A DNA stretch of 64,000 nucleotides from Sodalinema lacuna_A (GCA_900149785.2 FSSI02000001.1:1-64000), one strand, 5' to 3'; positions 16,388 to 25,378 are shown, counted from the first letter of the stretch. Notes: a model not told the origin generated them from the sequence alone. Numbers and translations: made by a program.

Positions 16388-16693
16388 TTAGGAAAAGGCG
16401 CTGATGTCGCTACCGCAGGTATCTACGAGGTAGCAGAGGGCGCGGAATCGTAACTCAACGAAGCGATCGTAGAGGGGGTTGAGTTTACACATGGGGGGAA
16501 TGTGGAACAGGTGATGTCCCCAGAGGCTAATGTCTCGTTCAAAGGGACATTGGGCGGGAATCAAGCGCACGATCGCTTCAGCGACTTGTGGGCTGTTGAT
16601 TTCGAGGGATGCAAGCCAGCCATCGATGGGAGCAAGCAATCGGTTCACAATACGAAGCATGGCATTCTCTACCAAAGTATCAAAGGGCGACAT
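16388..16693 (-). CDS. Mo-dependent nitrogenase C-terminal-like small protein
   Basis: A 101-residue protein whose core LIPAQCPFERDISLWG...FHIPPMCKLNPLYD...LRFRALCYL is characteristic of the small cyanobacterial family named after the Mo-nitrogenase C-terminal domain. Despite the name it is widespread in non-fixing cyanobacteria and is not a nitrogenase subunit. It has three conserved Cys (in AQCPF, MCKL, LCYL) that could bind a metal or cluster. No nif genes are nearby. Function unknown. Confidence 0.75.
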   Translation of the reverse strand: MSPFDTLVENAMLRIVNRLLAPIDGWLASLEINSPQVAEAIVRLIPAQCPFERDISLWGHHLFHIPPMCKLNPLYDRFVELRFRALCYLVDTCGSDISAFS

Positions 16694-16936
16694 GGAACAG
16701 GAGGCGATCGCCCTTGGGCATTTTATCCTCCTAATTCCACCCTACGAGATTAGACCATAGATTCGGTAAAGAAACCATATTAAATTCGAGATTCTTTGTA
16801 AAGCTTATGTAAAGCCCGAGAATTAAGGCTCGCTTTGGTATCTTTAACTACTAATTTTCTCAATAGTTCTTCTCAATAGTTCTCAATAGGGGGAGATTTA
16901 GCCAATCGATCTTTCACTCAACATCTCCCTATAAAT

Positions 16937-17173
16937 GGGTCTTCTGGATCTACGGTGGGATTTGTTATACCATTTTTCAAAAAGTGTGCCATAGATACCT
17001 GTAGGGGCGAACCGCAAGTGGCGCGCCCTCCTCGGTATCGGATGTCTGGCAAGCATATCGAAAAATGGTATTACATAACATACAAAATTGTAGGGGCGAA
17101 AAATTTTTCGCCCCTACAGTAACGGGTGTAATCTGCCATAAATTTTCCTTATCACCCTAACCCCAGAAGACCC
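16937..17173. mobile_element. Family A MITE-like element, copy 1 (interrupted)
   Basis: The ends are GGGTCTTCTGG (left) and CCAGAAGACCC (right), an 11-bp perfect terminal inverted repeat. Both flanks read CTATAAAT, an 8-bp target duplication. The interior shares tacaaaattgtagggg and cagtaacgggtgtaatctgc-type blocks with the copies at 34083, 61559 and 62494. It encodes no protein. A family B element is inserted within its left part. Confidence 0.75.
16968..17070. mobile_element. Family B MITE-like element nested in family A
   Basis: The ends are TACCATTTTTC and GAAAAATGGTA, flanked by TTA on both sides. Removing the element plus one TTA restores an 11-bp spacing between tttgtt and aaaattg, exactly as in the three other family A copies. 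A second, oppositely oriented copy lies at 44561-44681. Confidence 0.75.
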
Positions 17174-17182
17174 CTATAAATT

Positions 17183-17243
17183 CTCCCGCTGAAACCCTAT
17201 CATTGACCCTAACTGGGTCAGATCACAAGGGTTTCAACGGGAG
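17183..17243. repeat. Large nested inverted repeat downstream of ndhE
   Basis: The arms ctcccgctgaaaccct (17183-17198) and agggtttcaacgggag (17228-17243) are near-perfect complements. The loop holds a further perfect inverted repeat, gaccc-taact-gggtc. It lies 45 bp downstream of the ndhE stop and may end or stabilise the ndh transcript. No T tract follows it on the minus strand. Confidence 0.6.
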
Positions 17244-17287
17244 TTATGGAGTTCACCAGGAGAAATGAAACGATTGCCAGTTGCAAC

Positions 17288-17596
17288 CTACCACTTCAAT
17301 AAGTTGAACTGCTCCATATCAATCGTGTCGCGATTGCGGTAGATTGCCAGGACGATGGCTAACCCAACAGCGGCTTCAGCGGCTGCGATCGTGATCACAA
17401 ACACTGAAAAAACTTGTCCTTTGGCATCCGCATCCAAGTAATTGGAAAATGCCATCAGATTCAAGTTAACTGCATTTAAGAGCAGTTCAATGGACATTAA
17501 CACGCGCACCGCATTACGGCTATTAATCAGCCCATAAATACCGATGCAAAACAAGGCGGCGGCTAAGAGTAAGAAATATTCAAGTTGTAGTTCCAT
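17288..17596 (-). CDS. ndhE: NDH-1 subunit NdhE (NuoK homologue)
   Basis: A 102-residue membrane subunit with three spans, starting MELQLEYFLLLAAALFCIGI. It has the conserved glutamates of the NuoK family in SIELLLNAVNL and ITIAAAEAAVGLA, which take part in proton translocation. It is the last gene of the ndhA-ndhI-ndhG-ndhE cluster, 62 bp after ndhG. NDH-1 supports respiration and cyclic electron flow in the thylakoid membrane. Confidence 0.95.
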   Translation of the reverse strand: MELQLEYFLLLAAALFCIGIYGLINSRNAVRVLMSIELLLNAVNLNLMAFSNYLDADAKGQVFSVFVITIAAAEAAVGLAIVLAIYRNRDTIDMEQFNLLKW

Positions 17597-17658
17597 AAAG
17601 CGCTCACAAGGCTCTCAAACGGTATGCAAAACTTCGGACAGTGATTCTACAGTGACCC

Positions 17659-18273
17659 TTATGAATCAGAATCATCAGGGGATTCACTAATTGCGCCCAC
17701 GGGTTCTCGGGGTCGTTCAGGTAACGTAAACACAAATTCCTGCTCAGAATCCAAATCAGGAATAAACTCACGGCGAGCTAGGATAATCGCCCCAACCATC
17801 GCCATGAGCAATAACACCGACACTAACTCAAAGGGCAATAAGAAATCACTAAAAAAGTGTTGTCCGAGACGCAACGCTGTACTTGGGATGGGTTCAATGG
17901 TCTCTAATACCGCCCAAGAGGTCGATTGTACCATCGTACCGAGTAAAGCAAATAGACCCACACAAACCAAGGCTGTGGCTCCTTTGCGGAACCAAGGATT
18001 TTTCATCGGTTTAAAGGTCTCGTTTTTATTCACCAACATAATGGCGAAGATAATCAGCACGTTCACCGCACCGACATAGACGAGGATCTGAGCGGCGGCG
18101 ACAAAATCTGCATTCAGCAGCAGATATAAGCCAGCCATACTAATGAACACTCCACCAAGGAGGAAGGCTGAATAGACAATATTTTCCAATAAGACCACGC
18201 CTAGGGCGGCGGCGATGGTCGTCGCGACTAAAATTCCAAATGAGACGATTTGAACGCCTTCAGCTAAATTCAC
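17659..18273 (-). CDS. ndhG: NDH-1 subunit NdhG (NuoJ homologue)
   Basis: A 204-residue subunit with five hydrophobic segments. It has the family segment FVAAAQILVYVGAVNVLIIF, which contains the pi-bulge TM3 used in coupling. The C-terminal tail (after about 170) is soluble and acidic. Its place between ndhI and ndhE is the standard cyanobacterial order. Confidence 0.95.
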   Translation of the reverse strand: MNLAEGVQIVSFGILVATTIAAALGVVLLENIVYSAFLLGGVFISMAGLYLLLNADFVAAAQILVYVGAVNVLIIFAIMLVNKNETFKPMKNPWFRKGATALVCVGLFALLGTMVQSTSWAVLETIEPIPSTALRLGQHFFSDFLLPFELVSVLLLMAMVGAIILARREFIPDLDSEQEFVFTLPERPREPVGAISESPDDSDS

Positions 18274-18421
18274 AGCTTTTTCCTTTATGTATGGTCGTAC
18301 AGGCCTGTTTGTGCAGTTCGTACAGGCTTAGCAATGGTACCGTCGGAGGGGGGGGACTGGGCGAGCTGAACCCACCCAGCCAGTTAGTCAACGGTCGATG
18401 GGGCGATCGCGGGGATTAGAT

Positions 18422-19051
18422 TCAGTTTTTCTCAGACTCGGCGCTCGCTGTTTCCCGCTTCGCCTTTTCCGCCTCGATTTCTTCGAGGATTTCCTCAGGA
18501 CGACGGCCCGCACGTTGAGATCCTTTCGGTAAATCGTGGGGCGAGGTGACACCCTTGGGTAAGTATGCCAGTTCTCGCATCGGTTGCACCATCGGATCGA
18601 GGGTTACTTTTTCAGGTAACCGTCCCAGGGCCACGTTATCGTAGTTGAGTTCGTGGCGATCGTAGGCACTGAGTTCGTACTCTTCGGTCATGGACAAACA
18701 GTTGGTGGGGCAGTATTCCACGCAGTTTCCGCAAAAAATACAGACCCCAAAGTCAATGCTGTAGTGGTTAAGTTTCTTTTTCTTTTGTTCTTTGTTGAAC
18801 TCCCAGTCCACCACCGGCAGGTTGATGGGGCAAACCCGCACACAGACTTCACAGGAAATGCACTTATCAAACTCAAAGTGAATCCGGCCTCGATAGCGTT
18901 CGGAGGGGATCAGTTTTTCATAAGGGTACTGGACTGTCACCGGGCGACGACCCATATGGTCGAAGGTCACGGCCAGTCCTTGGCCAATGTACTTGGCTGC
19001 CTGAAATGAATCTTTGGCGTAGTCGCTTACTTGTTTGAGAAACTTCAGCAT
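18422..19051 (-). CDS. ndhI: NDH-1 iron-sulfur subunit NdhI (NuoI homologue)
   Basis: A 209-residue peripheral-arm subunit binding two 4Fe-4S clusters through CISCEVCVRVCP and CIFCGNCVEYCP. The start is MLKFLKQVSDYAKDSF (ATG 19051); the longer reading runs back into the ndhA stop region and is not family-like. The N-terminal amphipathic part anchors it to the membrane arm. The charged C-terminal tail (EEILEEIEAEKAKRETASAE) is typical of the cyanobacterial protein. Confidence 0.95.
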   Translation of the reverse strand: MLKFLKQVSDYAKDSFQAAKYIGQGLAVTFDHMGRRPVTVQYPYEKLIPSERYRGRIHFEFDKCISCEVCVRVCPINLPVVDWEFNKEQKKKKLNHYSIDFGVCIFCGNCVEYCPTNCLSMTEEYELSAYDRHELNYDNVALGRLPEKVTLDPMVQPMRELAYLPKGVTSPHDLPKGSQRAGRRPEEILEEIEAEKAKRETASAESEKN

Positions 19052-19097
19052 GGTGTTCTCTCGTATAGTCGTGATTGGTGCGTCCCAAGGGGGCAAT

Positions 19098-20216
19098 TTA
19101 GCCGCCAAAGGCAACGGGGAAGGCTAATTTGAGGGCGGCTGTAATCAGCAAGTTGGCTAGGGAAACGGGAAGCAAGAATTTCCAGCCTAAATTCAGAAGT
19201 TGGTCAATACGAACCCGAGGGGTTGTCCAACGCAGCAAAACAGCCAAAAAGACGAACAGGTAGGTTTTCATCAAAACCATGGTGATTCCCAAGGAACCGG
19301 TGACCACCTGTACGACGGGGGAAAATTCATTGACTCCAAGCCACTGCGTCAAGGTTGCGACGGGGACGGGGAGACTCCAGCCGCCAAGGTAAAAGACGGA
19401 GACCAACAGGGCGCTAAGAACTAGGTTAACGTAAGACCCTAGGTAAAACAGGGCAAACTTCATGCCGGTATATTCGGTTTGATAGCCGGCGACGAGTTCT
19501 TCTTCGGCTTCAGGGAGGTCAAAGGGAAGACGCTCGGTTTCAGCGAGGGCAGCGACCCAGAAGATGATAAAGCCCACCGGTTGTCGCCAGATGTTCCAAC
19601 TGAGGATGCCGTAGTCGGCTTGTTGGTTCACAATGTCGATGGTACTGAGGCTATTCGACATCAAGACGATCGCCAACACCGACAAAGCCAGAGGGATTTC
19701 GTAGCTAATGGACTGAGCCGCAGCACGTAATCCACCAATTAGGGCGTATTTGTTGTTGGAGGAGTACCCCGACATCAGCAAACCAATGGGGGTAATGCTC
19801 GATAGGGCAATCCAGAGGAAAGCACCGATACTCAGGTCAGTAATGACCAGGTTCTGCCCGAAGGGAACGATGAGATAGGACAGAAAGACGGGAATCACAA
19901 CGATCGCCGGGCCAATGGTGAAGAGCCAGGGATCTGCCCGCGTGGGGATGATGTCTTCTTTGAACAGCAGTTTTAAGCCATCGGCAACGGGTTGTAAGGT
20001 CCCCAGGGGGCCGGCAAATTCGGGGCCAACCCGCTGTTGAGCGGCGGCGGAGATTTTCCGCTCTAGCCAGACGGTGACTAAGACACCGACGGTGGCTGCC
20101 ACCAACATCAGTAGCATGGGGACGGGCATCCAGATGACTTTGGCCAGTCCAGCCGGGACACCAAAGCCCCCGAGTATCTGGATTACACTACCTTGGAGGT
20201 CGATTCCTGATTCCAT
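19098..20216 (-). CDS. ndhA: NDH-1 subunit NdhA (NuoH homologue)
   Basis: A 372-residue membrane subunit at the junction of the peripheral and membrane arms. The start is MESGIDLQGSVIQILGGFG (ATG 20216). The open frame continues 65 codons upstream only because the repeat at 20321-20435 happens to lack stops. It has WLERKISAAAQQRVGPEFAG, LPFDLPEAEEELVAGYQTEY and EYTGMKFALFYLG, all NuoH hallmarks. It is the first gene of the ndhAIGE cluster. Confidence 0.95.
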   Translation of the reverse strand: MESGIDLQGSVIQILGGFGVPAGLAKVIWMPVPMLLMLVAATVGVLVTVWLERKISAAAQQRVGPEFAGPLGTLQPVADGLKLLFKEDIIPTRADPWLFTIGPAIVVIPVFLSYLIVPFGQNLVITDLSIGAFLWIALSSITPIGLLMSGYSSNNKYALIGGLRAAAQSISYEIPLALSVLAIVLMSNSLSTIDIVNQQADYGILSWNIWRQPVGFIIFWVAALAETERLPFDLPEAEEELVAGYQTEYTGMKFALFYLGSYVNLVLSALLVSVFYLGGWSLPVPVATLTQWLGVNEFSPVVQVVTGSLGITMVLMKTYLFVFLAVLLRWTTPRVRIDQLLNLGWKFLLPVSLANLLITAALKLAFPVAFGG

Positions 20217-20320
20217 ATCAACGGATAAAATATGAAGATTTCTTACCAATACTGTTCCCATAGTACCGTCAACGGGCGATGGGGGGAAGAAGGGGGGAGG
20301 CAGGGGGCAAGAGGCGAGAG

Positions 20321-20435
20321 GCAAGAGGCAAGAGGCATAACCCACCCCTAACCCCTCCCAAGAGGGGATGGCAAGAGGCAAGAGGCATAACCCACCCCTA
20401 ACCCCTCCCAAGAGGGGATGGCAAGAGGCAAGAGG
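20321..20435. repeat. 50-bp tandem repeat, two copies plus a part
   Basis: The unit begins gcaagaggcaagaggcataa and includes cccctcccaagagggg. Copies lie at 20321-20370 and 20371-20420, with a partial third to 20435. The right-hand core resembles the passenger sequence inside the family A elements. Confidence 0.8.
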
Positions 20436-20472
20436 ACTGTTCCCTGTTCCTTGTTCCCTGTTCCGGTGTTCC

Positions 20473-21003
20473 CTAACTCGGATACCAGAACATCCCCTTA
20501 ATCCCTTCGGGATCAGCGAGGAAACCTAAACCGTCGTAAAACTTGACGACGTGGGGATCGGCGAAGAGGGTGATATTGCTGATGTCCTCGCGCCGTAGTT
20601 TAGTGATCAGATAACTCATGAGGGCTTTGCCGAGGCCCTTCCCTTGAAACTCAGGGCGGATGGCGACATCCCAGACGGTGGCGTTGAAGGCACAATCTGA
20701 CGTCGCTCTGGCGAAGCCAATCAGCCGTTTACGAGTTCCGCGCACTTCCCACATGGACACCACCATGTAACTGTGTTCGAGTGCCTTGCGGACTTTGCGT
20801 AGGGGACGACGAGCCCAACCGACTGAATCACAAAGTTCTTCGAGTTCGTAGAGGTCGATACGGCGATCAGTACTAAAGTAGATTCGGCTTTGTGTCCCCA
20901 GGCGATCGCTCATTCCGGGTGCTGAATACTCCTCCAGGGAGATCGCGTTCGGCGATGGGGAAGCCGAATCCGAACTGCTAAAAATGCTTTTCCAAAAACC
21001 CAT
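20473..21003 (-). CDS. GNAT acetyltransferase, plastid NSI/SNAT-like
   Basis: A 176-residue GNAT protein. The acetyl-CoA site is RPEFQGKGLGKALM, and the C-terminal strand is FYDGLGFLADPEGIKGMFWY. The whole core (STDRRIDLYELEELCDSVGW, MVVSMWEV, DCAFNATVWDVAI) resembles the cyanobacterial/chloroplast GNAT family that includes plant NSI/SNAT. Those proteins acetylate lysines or arylamines, and in plants affect state transitions. The substrate here is not determined. The first 30 residues are variable. It sits upstream of ndhA on the same strand with 256 bp between them. Confidence 0.8.
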   Translation of the reverse strand: MGFWKSIFSSSDSASPSPNAISLEEYSAPGMSDRLGTQSRIYFSTDRRIDLYELEELCDSVGWARRPLRKVRKALEHSYMVVSMWEVRGTRKRLIGFARATSDCAFNATVWDVAIRPEFQGKGLGKALMSYLITKLRREDISNITLFADPHVVKFYDGLGFLADPEGIKGMFWYPS

Positions 21004-21193
21004 GCAGGTGTCGTAGCGTGCTGATTAGACGGTCTCGGGCTGTACGGATGCCCGGTATGGTTCATTATATCCGGGGAATGTCCGTTAGACCCGTCAATTT
21101 CCAACAAATTCAACCGATTGAATTTCCAAGCTCGGGCGATCGCCTAAAGTAGAGTAGCGTCCTCTCCTTGGGCTCAGGATAGACAGCACGTGT

Positions 21194-22018
21194 ATGGGGG
21201 ATTCACCCGACATGGCAGTACACCCTGAGTGGGCGATCGCACCCACCAGCGTCCACGAGCGTCAATTCTCTTCACAAGTTCAGTTAACGGTGACTATGGC
21301 TGCGGGCTTAAAATCATCCACTCTCGATCTCCTAAAGCGCTTCAATCGGGCTTTTCCCCAGTTTTATGAGCAGTTTGTCAGCAGCGAGATCCAACTGCAA
21401 AATCTTAAATTGGCCTATCACCTCTACAAAACCCGACAAGCCGTTATTGAATTACGTCAAGAAGGCTCAAAAAGCGCTCTCCATTTTGCTTACCGCAATC
21501 AGTCATTTTTGCTCAGCGATATTTTTGGCGTGCTGGCCGCCTACGGACTGACGATTCACAGCCTCAGTCTCTATGGCCAAATCGCACCCCCTATGTTGGT
21601 ATTTGTCAAGCTAATTGTTTCTCGGGGGGGACAGGCGTTGACGGAAAAAACGGCGGACAATGTGGCCCGCGCCGTTCGAGAAGCCCTCGCGGGACATTTT
21701 GAAGTTGAAGAGATGTTGGCGGTAGAGTTTAACCTGGATGCCGGTTTGGAAGATGTGGAAACGGAGTTCTATGTAGATCCAGTTTTCCACCTTCCGGCCC
21801 TGTTGATCGAAGCGGATAACCAACCGGGGTTATTCTATAAGGTAATGTATGCCATCTGGCAGGAGGATTTACTGGTCGTCAACGCCAACCTCCTCGTCTG
21901 GCGGGGACGAACTCGGTTGATTCTCTATCTCCTCGGCCCCAACGAATGCGCTATTCCTGACTATCTTGGCAACCAAATCGCCGAAAGTGTCCGCCAACGA
22001 CTGTTAGGAGGCAGTTAA
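21194..22018 (+). CDS. ACT-like regulatory domain protein
   Basis: A 274-residue soluble protein. Two beta-alpha-beta modules are visible: SFLLSDIFGVLAAYGLTIHS (about 100-120) and LPALLIEADNQPGLFYKVMYA (about 200-220). The latter resembles the ACT repeats of GlnD-type uridylyltransferases, but no nucleotidyltransferase or HD motif is present. It is probably a small-molecule sensor. The ATG at 21296 (MAAGLKSSTLD) is an alternative start, and may be better because the first 34 residues look unconstrained. GH57 follows closely on the same strand. Confidence 0.65.
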   Translation: MGDSPDMAVHPEWAIAPTSVHERQFSSQVQLTVTMAAGLKSSTLDLLKRFNRAFPQFYEQFVSSEIQLQNLKLAYHLYKTRQAVIELRQEGSKSALHFAYRNQSFLLSDIFGVLAAYGLTIHSLSLYGQIAPPMLVFVKLIVSRGGQALTEKTADNVARAVREALAGHFEVEEMLAVEFNLDAGLEDVETEFYVDPVFHLPALLIEADNQPGLFYKVMYAIWQEDLLVVNANLLVWRGRTRLILYLLGPNECAIPDYLGNQIAESVRQRLLGGS

Positions 22019-22097
22019 TCCTCGATAGTGGGCCGTGTTGCTGTTTTCCCTTTTGCCTCTTGCATGCATGCCTTTTGCCTTCTTTAACCCTAACCCC

Positions 22098-23348
22098 ATG
22101 AACGCAATTTTTGTCCCCTGGCTCCATATGCACCAACCCCCGATCTGGTGGAATCACCAGCCGATGGGGAATCTTGAGAAAATGCTCAACGGTGATCCCA
22201 ACTCTGAGGAAGGCTGGAATGCGCAGTGGTTTGCTCAGGCCTATAAGAACCCGGCTAAGTATGCCCTGGATTTGTCTCGACGGGGACTTCAGCCGCGCAT
22301 GATGGTGGACTATTCGGGGGTTCTCATCGAGGAGTTGGCGAAACTCTCTGAGGATGGAACTTTTGCGAATCGCTCTGTGGATGGAGAACCCCTCACAGAT
22401 GTGATTGCTCTGTGGCGGGAGGCTCTTAATGAGTATCCTGAGGCGATCGAGTTTGCGGGGACGGCGTATAGTCACTGCTATTTCCCGACGACACCGGAAC
22501 GGGACTGGGAAGCCCAGATTATGGACTGGAAACGGGTTTTTGGAGATTTGTTTGGAACGGCGGCCCTAGAGCGAGTGAGGGGGTTTTGGTTGCCGGAAAT
22601 GGGAATGATGGGAGATCCAAAACGGGCGATCGCCTTAATTCGACTTCTCAAACGCTGTGGCTATGAGTGGCTGATTCTGCCAGCCTCAGCCTTGTCTCGG
22701 CCAGAGGGTTGGACGACGCCTCAGTTGGAAAATCAAGTCCATGAGTTACGGGTTGAGGCGGCCCGAGAGACGGAAACGATCCTCTGTGTGGTGCGAGATA
22801 CGGATATGGGAATCCGTCAGCAAAGTGGCCATAATGCGGATGGCTGTTTGAATGATATCCGCTATCGCTTAGAGGTCTTTGAGCGCGAACAGCTCTCGGG
22901 TCCCCCGTTGATTGTGCCAACCTCGGATGGGGAAAATGGCAATGTGATGATGTTTGAGTATTTCAAAAATACCTTTGTACCGTTGGTGGAGATGATGCCC
23001 GAGTTGGCGGATGTGGAGATGCTGACGGTGAGCCAATATCTCGATCGCCATCTCGATGGACAAACACCTACGGCGGTGTCTCTGAATACAACGGGCGGCT
23101 CTTGGATTGGCGGCCATAATAGTTGGAACGAAGGCGATCGCCGTCAAGCGATCGCCCTCAGGATTGACGCGCTCAGTCGTCAGGTGGCTGAACAAGCCAC
23201 TCCAGGAGACCCCAGTTGGGACCAGGCCCGCCAACTCCTCCTCGTCTGTGAAACCAGTTGTTTTGTCTACTGGAACGCAGAGTTTTGGTTTGACCAAGCC
23301 GATGCCTTTTTGGGCAAACTTGAGGGCTTGCTGGCGACCTCGGTTTAA
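22098..23348 (+). CDS. Glycoside hydrolase family 57-like protein
   Basis: A 416-residue protein. The start is at MNAIFVPWLHMHQPPIWW (ATG 22098); upstream codons are in a low-complexity run. GH57 motifs are present: HMHQPP near the N-terminus, GFWLPEMGM with the candidate nucleophile Glu, and PTSDGENGN with a candidate acid Asp. The family includes amylases, branching enzymes and 4-alpha-glucanotransferases acting on alpha-glucans. This short cyanobacterial type lacks the extra domains of the branching enzymes, so its substrate is not assigned. It may follow the ACT-like gene in one unit (79 bp apart). Confidence 0.8.
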   Translation: MNAIFVPWLHMHQPPIWWNHQPMGNLEKMLNGDPNSEEGWNAQWFAQAYKNPAKYALDLSRRGLQPRMMVDYSGVLIEELAKLSEDGTFANRSVDGEPLTDVIALWREALNEYPEAIEFAGTAYSHCYFPTTPERDWEAQIMDWKRVFGDLFGTAALERVRGFWLPEMGMMGDPKRAIALIRLLKRCGYEWLILPASALSRPEGWTTPQLENQVHELRVEAARETETILCVVRDTDMGIRQQSGHNADGCLNDIRYRLEVFEREQLSGPPLIVPTSDGENGNVMMFEYFKNTFVPLVEMMPELADVEMLTVSQYLDRHLDGQTPTAVSLNTTGGSWIGGHNSWNEGDRRQAIALRIDALSRQVAEQATPGDPSWDQARQLLLVCETSCFVYWNAEFWFDQADAFLGKLEGLLATSV

Positions 23349-23351
23349 ACC

Positions 23352-23448
23352 AAGGCTTCTAACCCAAGGCTTCTAACCCAAGGCTTCTAACCCAAGGCTT
23401 CTAACCCAACGCTTCTAACCCAACGCTTCTAACCCAACGCTTCTAAGA
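23352..23448. repeat. 14-bp tandem repeat made from the 3' end of sigC
   Basis: Seven copies of aaggcttctaaccc or aacgcttctaaccc. The four copies farthest from sigC have aagg and the three nearest have aacg. On the minus strand the proximal copy encodes the last residues LEALG of SigC, and its TAG stop is formed at the junction with the next copy. Confidence 0.85.
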
Positions 23449-24706
23449 AGTCCCGAACTCGGTTGCGTCGTTTGGGTTGACGTAGTTTTTGCAGGGCCTT
23501 GGCTTCAATCTGGCGGACCCGCTCACGGGAGAGATCGAGAGCGCGACCGATTTCAGCGAGAGAATAGGGGCTTTCTCCGCCAAGTCCATAGCGTAAACGG
23601 ATGACGTCCCGTTCCCGACTGCTGAGGTCGGCGAGGAGTTGTTGCAATTCCCGTTGTAGGGATTCACGTACTAACAACTCTTCGGGGGAAGCGTCATCCG
23701 TTTCTAGGAGATCTCCGAGTTCGGTGTCTTTTTCTTTACCCACTTTGGCATCGAGGGAGATGGAGCGGGGGACTCGTAACATGACTTCCCGGATTTGTTC
23801 GGCGGTCATGTCGAGTTCTTCGGCGATGTCGTTGATGGTGGGGGTGCGACCGTTGTCTTGGGAGAACTGACGTTGGGCTTTTTTGATTTTGTTGAGTTTT
23901 TCGGTGATGTGAACCGGGAGGCGGATGGTTCGGCTTTGGGTGGCGATGGCTCGGGTAATTCCTTGGCGAATCCACCAATAGGCGTAGGTGCTAAATCGGT
24001 AGCCTCGGGTGGGGTCGAATTTTTCGACGGCCCGTTCTAAGCCGATGGTTCCTTCTTGAATTAGATCTAAGAGTTCGAGACCTCGTTTTTGGTATTTCTT
24101 GGCGACGGAGACGACGAGCCTTAGGTTGGCCTTAATCATATGTGCTTTGGCATAGACTCCCTCGGTTTGGATGGTTTCGAGTTCCTCGACGGAGATATCT
24201 GCTAGGTTCGCCCAATGATGTTTACCTTGACTGAGGGTGGGTTTGAGGTCAGAGAGGGAAATCTGAGCTTCGTTGGCCCAACGTTCGAGGGAGGGACGAT
24301 GGCCAAGTTGGGAACTGAGGCGATCGCGGGCGTTCATGAGATGGACATATTGCTGCATGATCTCATCCCCGGCGTCGGCTGCGGTTTGTCGCACTTCCAG
24401 CAAGCTGACGTATCGCTGCACTTTCTGGGCGACGGAGACTTCTTCATCTCGTCCTAATAGGTTGACTTTGCCGATTTCTTGAAGATACAACCGCACCAGA
24501 TCGGTGGTGGTTCGGTGTCCGCGAATGGACTCATCGGCTTCGGCGTATTCCACTTCCATACCCGAGGTGGCATCCAATTCACTCTCTTCGAGACTGGAAT
24601 TGTTCATGCTTGTGGCATCTGTTTGGGCTGTCATGGGTTCAGTGGCTCCGGTTTTATTAGGACGATGGTCAGATTTCGCGGGTTGGTAAGAAGTTGTTTT
24701 AGACAT
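23429..24706 (-). CDS. sigC: RNA polymerase sigma factor, SigC-type
   Basis: A 425-residue sigma-70 factor, from MSKTTSY (ATG 24706; an ATG five codons upstream is possible). Region 1.2 is TDLVRLYLQEIGKVNLL, region 2 is YRFSTYAYWWIRQGITRAIA, region 3 contains LPVHITEKLNKIKKAQRQF, and region 4 is SLAEIGRALDLSRERVRQIE. The GHRPSLERWA and HMIKANLRLVVSVAKKYQ blocks and the total length resemble the group 2 factor SigC of Nostoc better than the principal SigA. SigC is linked to nitrogen and stationary-phase responses. Its 3' end is tandemly duplicated into the intergenic space. Confidence 0.8.
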   Translation of the reverse strand: MSKTTSYQPAKSDHRPNKTGATEPMTAQTDATSMNNSSLEESELDATSGMEVEYAEADESIRGHRTTTDLVRLYLQEIGKVNLLGRDEEVSVAQKVQRYVSLLEVRQTAADAGDEIMQQYVHLMNARDRLSSQLGHRPSLERWANEAQISLSDLKPTLSQGKHHWANLADISVEELETIQTEGVYAKAHMIKANLRLVVSVAKKYQKRGLELLDLIQEGTIGLERAVEKFDPTRGYRFSTYAYWWIRQGITRAIATQSRTIRLPVHITEKLNKIKKAQRQFSQDNGRTPTINDIAEELDMTAEQIREVMLRVPRSISLDAKVGKEKDTELGDLLETDDASPEELLVRESLQRELQQLLADLSSRERDVIRLRYGLGGESPYSLAEIGRALDLSRERVRQIEAKALQKLRQPKRRNRVRDFLEALG

Positions 24707-25378
24707 GGTCGCTCGTCTCAATCCCTTTGAGTTAACTGGGGGTTAAGGGAGTCCGATGATTCGGAGAAGATCCCTCGTTTTGTGATCGTGATCGCAGGCG
24801 ATCGCCTGGTTGTCCTCGTTCGCTTAACCCCCTCTGAATCAGTCGATCGCCGGTCAGGTTTTGACGCTGACGGCGCTGATATTCTTGAAATCGCCACGAA
24901 CTGAGGCACTAACGTTAGTATAGGGAGCTTTTAATTTAGGTTTAGTGATTTGCGTCAAACCATGGTGCTAACCCTCATCACTTTCAGCCTGTTTTTGGGA
25001 GGTTTTGCCCAAGTTGTAATGTTTCTTCACTAAAATCCCTCAAAAAGTCACATCCGGAAACTTTCACAAAAACTGTGTTCTACCGTACAAATGAATGCCG
25101 CTTTTCTAAGGACTCTCTGACTCGTCCAAGGGAGATTTTTTAGGTTTTCGGCGATCGCCAATGGGCTGAACAAAAGACTGGGTGGGGGGTTCGACCCCTC
25201 ACCCATCAACTGGGAGAGGCGGATAACCGAACGTCCTCCCTAGGCGATCGCTGGGTCAATCGCTGGGTCAGAGCCATAATGTTGTTTTTTTAATCAACAT
25301 TGCGAGATTTTAAATCCCCCTAACCACAGAGTTGGGGTGACGGGGTGAGGATTGAGGGTTAAGTGAGGGTCAAATGAG
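24707..25378. other. Long intergenic region upstream of sigC
   Basis: About 670 bp with no convincing gene. It should contain the sigC promoter, and a downstream region for the SRP RNA transcript. An open stretch of 23 codons with a hydrophobic translation (24962-25033) has no ribosome-binding site and was not accepted. Confidence 0.5.

Noticed and set aside
16388..16693. Nitrogen-fixation gene
   Set aside because: The family is named after a nitrogenase domain but is found in non-fixing cyanobacteria, and no nif genes are nearby.
20217..20411. 65-residue N-terminal extension of NdhA
   Set aside because: It is encoded by the 50-bp tandem repeat and the family start MESGIDLQG lies at 20216.
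24962..25033. 23-residue hydrophobic peptide, possible small photosynthetic subunit
   Set aside because: There is no ribosome-binding site and no match to PetL, PetN, PetM, PsbM or Psb30 sequences as I know them; chance is likely.
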